From Slackia heliotrinireducens DSM 20476 (GTDB lineage: Bacteria > Actinomycetota > Coriobacteriia > Coriobacteriales > Eggerthellaceae): a stretch of DNA of 64,000 nt. Below the pieces are notes generated by a model. The model did no database searches. It had not been told where the DNA came from and saw nothing but the letters and a program-made list of their open reading frames with translations. Position numbers and translations under genes: made by a program. The stretch covers positions 372,001-436,000 of the forward strand of contig NC_013165.1 of NCBI RefSeq assembly GCF_000023885.1, given 5' to 3'. Below are positions 62,334 through 64,000 of this stretch, piece by piece; within the stretch, counting starts at the first letter, position 1, and each line of letters begins with the position of its first letter.

Positions 62334-63026
62334 ATGGAAGGTTTCTTTTCGATAGGCAGGCTCGTCGGAAACATCCCCGCTCTGCTTAAGAGCTTGCCTG
62401 TCACATTCGAAATCGTTGCAGTTGCGACCCTCTTCGGGGTCGCACTGGCGATTCTTCTGGCGCTGGCGCGCATCAAGAAGGTTCCCGTCTTGAGCCAGCT
62501 TGCCCTGGTCTTCATCTCGTTCATCCGGGGCACGCCGCTGCTGGTGCAGATGTTCATCGTCTATTACGGCATGCCCATTCTGCTGTGGAACGTGTTTCGG
62601 GTAGACGTGAACGGATGGCAGCGCCTGACCTTTGTCATGATTACGTACTCGCTCAACCAGGGCGGATTCATGGCGGAGATCTTCCGTAGTGCCATCGAGT
62701 CGGTTCCTGCAAGCCAGACCGAGGCCGCATATTCGGTGGGCCTGTCGGGCGCCCAGACGTTTTTGCGGATCGTGCTGCCGCAGGCGGTGCGGACGGCCAT
62801 CCCCAGTTTCAGCGTGAACCTGGTCAGCCTGTTTCAGGACACGTCGCTGGCGTTTATGCTCGGCGTCGTCGACGTCATGGGCCGCGCGGAGCTCATTCAG
62901 AGCGCAACCCATCATGTGCTCGAGTGCTACGTAATCATCACGGTCATATTCATCGTGATCAGCATTGCGCTGCGCATGTTCTTCATCTATCTGGATAAAC
63001 GGCTGCAGTACGGCAGAACCGTGTAA
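62334..63026 (+). CDS. Amino-acid ABC transporter permease 1
   Basis: The start at 62334 (MEGFFSIGRL) lies 4 bases after the binding-protein stop, which suggests coupled translation. The 230-residue product has five or so membrane helices and the HisM/GlnP signature: FISFIRGTPLLVQMFIVYYG, and the EAAYSVGLSGAQTFLRIVLPQ coupling loop that contacts the ATPase. It forms a heterodimer with the next gene's product. Confidence 0.93.
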   Translation: MEGFFSIGRLVGNIPALLKSLPVTFEIVAVATLFGVALAILLALARIKKVPVLSQLALVFISFIRGTPLLVQMFIVYYGMPILLWNVFRVDVNGWQRLTFVMITYSLNQGGFMAEIFRSAIESVPASQTEAAYSVGLSGAQTFLRIVLPQAVRTAIPSFSVNLVSLFQDTSLAFMLGVVDVMGRAELIQSATHHVLECYVIITVIFIVISIALRMFFIYLDKRLQYGRTV

Positions 63027-63035
63027 GGAGGAGCC

Positions 63036-63743
63036 ATGTCATTGTCATTTGATAGGCTGGTCGCCTGCCTTGCTTCCGGCATTCAGTTCCTGCCCGCGAC
63101 GCTTGCCTTGACGGCCATCGCCATCCTGACCGGGTTGCTGGTGGGCGGCGCCATGGCTCTGTTCAGGACCTACCGCGTGCCGGTGCTCAGCCAGATCAGC
63201 GCCGTTTTCGTCACCATGTACAGCGGCATTCCCGTCATGGTGGCCCTGGTCATTCTGAACCTGCTGTATTTGACGCAGTTCGACAACGTGGCGGCGGCGC
63301 TCGGGTGGAACATCACGGTCCGCGACGTCAGCCCGTTCTGGGTTGCGGCCGTCGCCGTCACGCTTACGGCCACCGTGTACGTGTCGGAGGCCGTGCGGGG
63401 CTCGGTGCTGTCGGTGGACACGACGCAGTACGAAGCGGCCTATTCGGTGGGTCTTACCAAGTGGCAGACGATTCGCCGCATTGTGATTCCCCAGTTCATA
63501 CCCGTGTTCATTCCCATGCTGTGCACCAACATCATAGGCACCATGAAGTCGACGTCCATCGTCATGACCGTCGGCGTGATGGAGCTGCTCAACGGGTCGC
63601 TTCTGCCCAGCATGAAGAACTACTCGTTTTTGGAGGGCTACATTGCCGCGGCGCTTGTGTACTGGGCCATCTCCATTCTTATCGAGGCCATTTCGAGGTA
63701 CGCCGAAAAGCGCACCGGAGAGTTTAGGGCGGTGGCTCAATGA
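63036..63743 (+). CDS. Amino-acid ABC transporter permease 2
   Basis: The ATG follows AAGGAGGAGCC. The 235-residue product has the same HisM-type plan: VTMYSGIPVMVALVILNL, and the coupling loop YEAAYSVGLTKWQTIRRIV. Two related permeases in one operon form the membrane channel. Its stop overlaps the start of the ATPase gene in ATGA. Confidence 0.93.
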   Translation: MSLSFDRLVACLASGIQFLPATLALTAIAILTGLLVGGAMALFRTYRVPVLSQISAVFVTMYSGIPVMVALVILNLLYLTQFDNVAAALGWNITVRDVSPFWVAAVAVTLTATVYVSEAVRGSVLSVDTTQYEAAYSVGLTKWQTIRRIVIPQFIPVFIPMLCTNIIGTMKSTSIVMTVGVMELLNGSLLPSMKNYSFLEGYIAAALVYWAISILIEAISRYAEKRTGEFRAVAQ

Positions 63744-64000
63744 TCGAAGTCAACAACGTGCATAAATCGTTCAAGCACAACGAGATTTTAAAGGGGGTTT
63801 CCCTCCTCGTGGAGGAAGGCGAGGTGGTGGTCGTCATGGGGCCCAGCGGCTCTGGCAAGACGACCTTGCTGCGCTGCATCAACTTCCTCGAACGTGCGGA
63901 TGCCGGGTCGCTCACCATTGGGGACCTTTCGGTCGACCTGCACAAGGCGAGCAAGAAGGAGATCCTTGCCGTCCGAAAGAAAACGGCGTTCGTGTTTCAG
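63740..64000 (+). CDS. Amino-acid ABC transporter ATP-binding protein (cut by window end)
   Basis: The reading starts MIEVNNVHKSFKHNEILKGV and has Walker A MGPSGSGKTTLLRCINFLE, then a Q-loop (KTAFVFQ) at the window edge. It is the GlnQ/HisP-type ATPase that drives the transporter. The rest of the gene lies beyond 64000. Confidence 0.95.
   Translation, partial: MIEVNNVHKSFKHNEILKGVSLLVEEGEVVVVMGPSGSGKTTLLRCINFLERADAGSLTIGDLSVDLHKASKKEILAVRKKTAFVFQ

Noticed and set aside
60041-62557. 838-residue open frame on the minus strand
   Set aside because: It runs antisense through the cupin and substrate-binding-protein genes, whose motifs and ribosome binding sites are clear. It has no family motif.
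1-64000. CRISPR array, tRNA or rRNA genes
   Set aside because: No regularly spaced repeats, tRNA-like cloverleaf or rRNA segment was noticed on either strand.

Overview
The window looks like an accessory region from a GC-rich, anaerobic gut actinobacterium, most probably of the Eggerthellaceae (Coriobacteriia). This is inferred from gene content and not from a marker gene. The pointers are secreted multiheme cytochromes, Mo-cofactor and flavin respiratory reductases, a bai-like Fe-S flavoenzyme, a Nif11-type leader peptide, and many IS3, IS21, IS110, IS256 and IS1595 transposases.

Layout. 0.4-2.2 kb: a methyltransferase overlapping an HNH nuclease. 2.6-4.0 kb: a YtrA-type GntR regulator with an SPFH/slipin membrane protein. 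4.2-9.1 kb: a respiratory operon with a large palindromic operator. It encodes a triheme sulfite-oxidase-like lipoprotein, a second secreted Mo-domain protein, an Fe-S subunit, an NrfD anchor and a detached Mo-cofactor dimerisation domain, and ends at a strong terminator. 9.4-13.1 kb: a LysR regulator divergent from a Tat-exported FAD reductase and its triheme lipoprotein. 13.5-18.2 kb: a TetR regulator, then IS1595 copy A, which sits inside the former terminator shared with an old-yellow-enzyme/SDR pair. 18.7 kb: an orphan RiPP-like precursor. 20.4-22.9 kb: an IS3 remnant and a complete IS3 element.

23.5-34.9 kb is the first phospho-signalling island. It holds a 1222-residue kinase/STAND-NTPase/TPR protein, a PP2C phosphatase, a protein that reads as a MobV-type relaxase domain joined to an FHA domain, two YbjN-like proteins, a CbbX-like AAA+ ATPase, a membrane-anchored kinase with altered catalytic residues, and a small membrane protein.

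35-48 kb is an insertion-sequence and prophage graveyard. It contains an IS3 remnant, a zinc-ribbon/LRR gene split by an IS1111-type IS110 element that is itself split by two IS21 elements, an IS256 remnant, an orphan phage portal gene, a membrane-protein gene split by IS1595 copy B, and the tail of a terminase gene.

48.2-59.8 kb is the second phospho-signalling island, a tightly coupled minus-strand operon. In order of transcription it encodes an unknown 270-residue protein, a Ser/Thr kinase with coiled coil and a DUF6273-like domain, an unknown coiled-coil protein, a ClpB-like AAA+ ATPase, an NrdG-like radical SAM protein, a zinc-ribbon/FHA protein and a PP2C phosphatase. IS1595 copy C interrupts the kinase gene, but both halves rejoin in frame once the element and one target repeat are removed. 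60.5-64 kb: a bicupin protein followed by a polar amino-acid ABC transporter, cut by the window end.

The best candidates for something undescribed are the two kinase/phosphatase/FHA/AAA+ islands, which share a logic but not gene families, and the relaxase-FHA fusion inside the first. All family names come from motifs read by eye; no database search was run.
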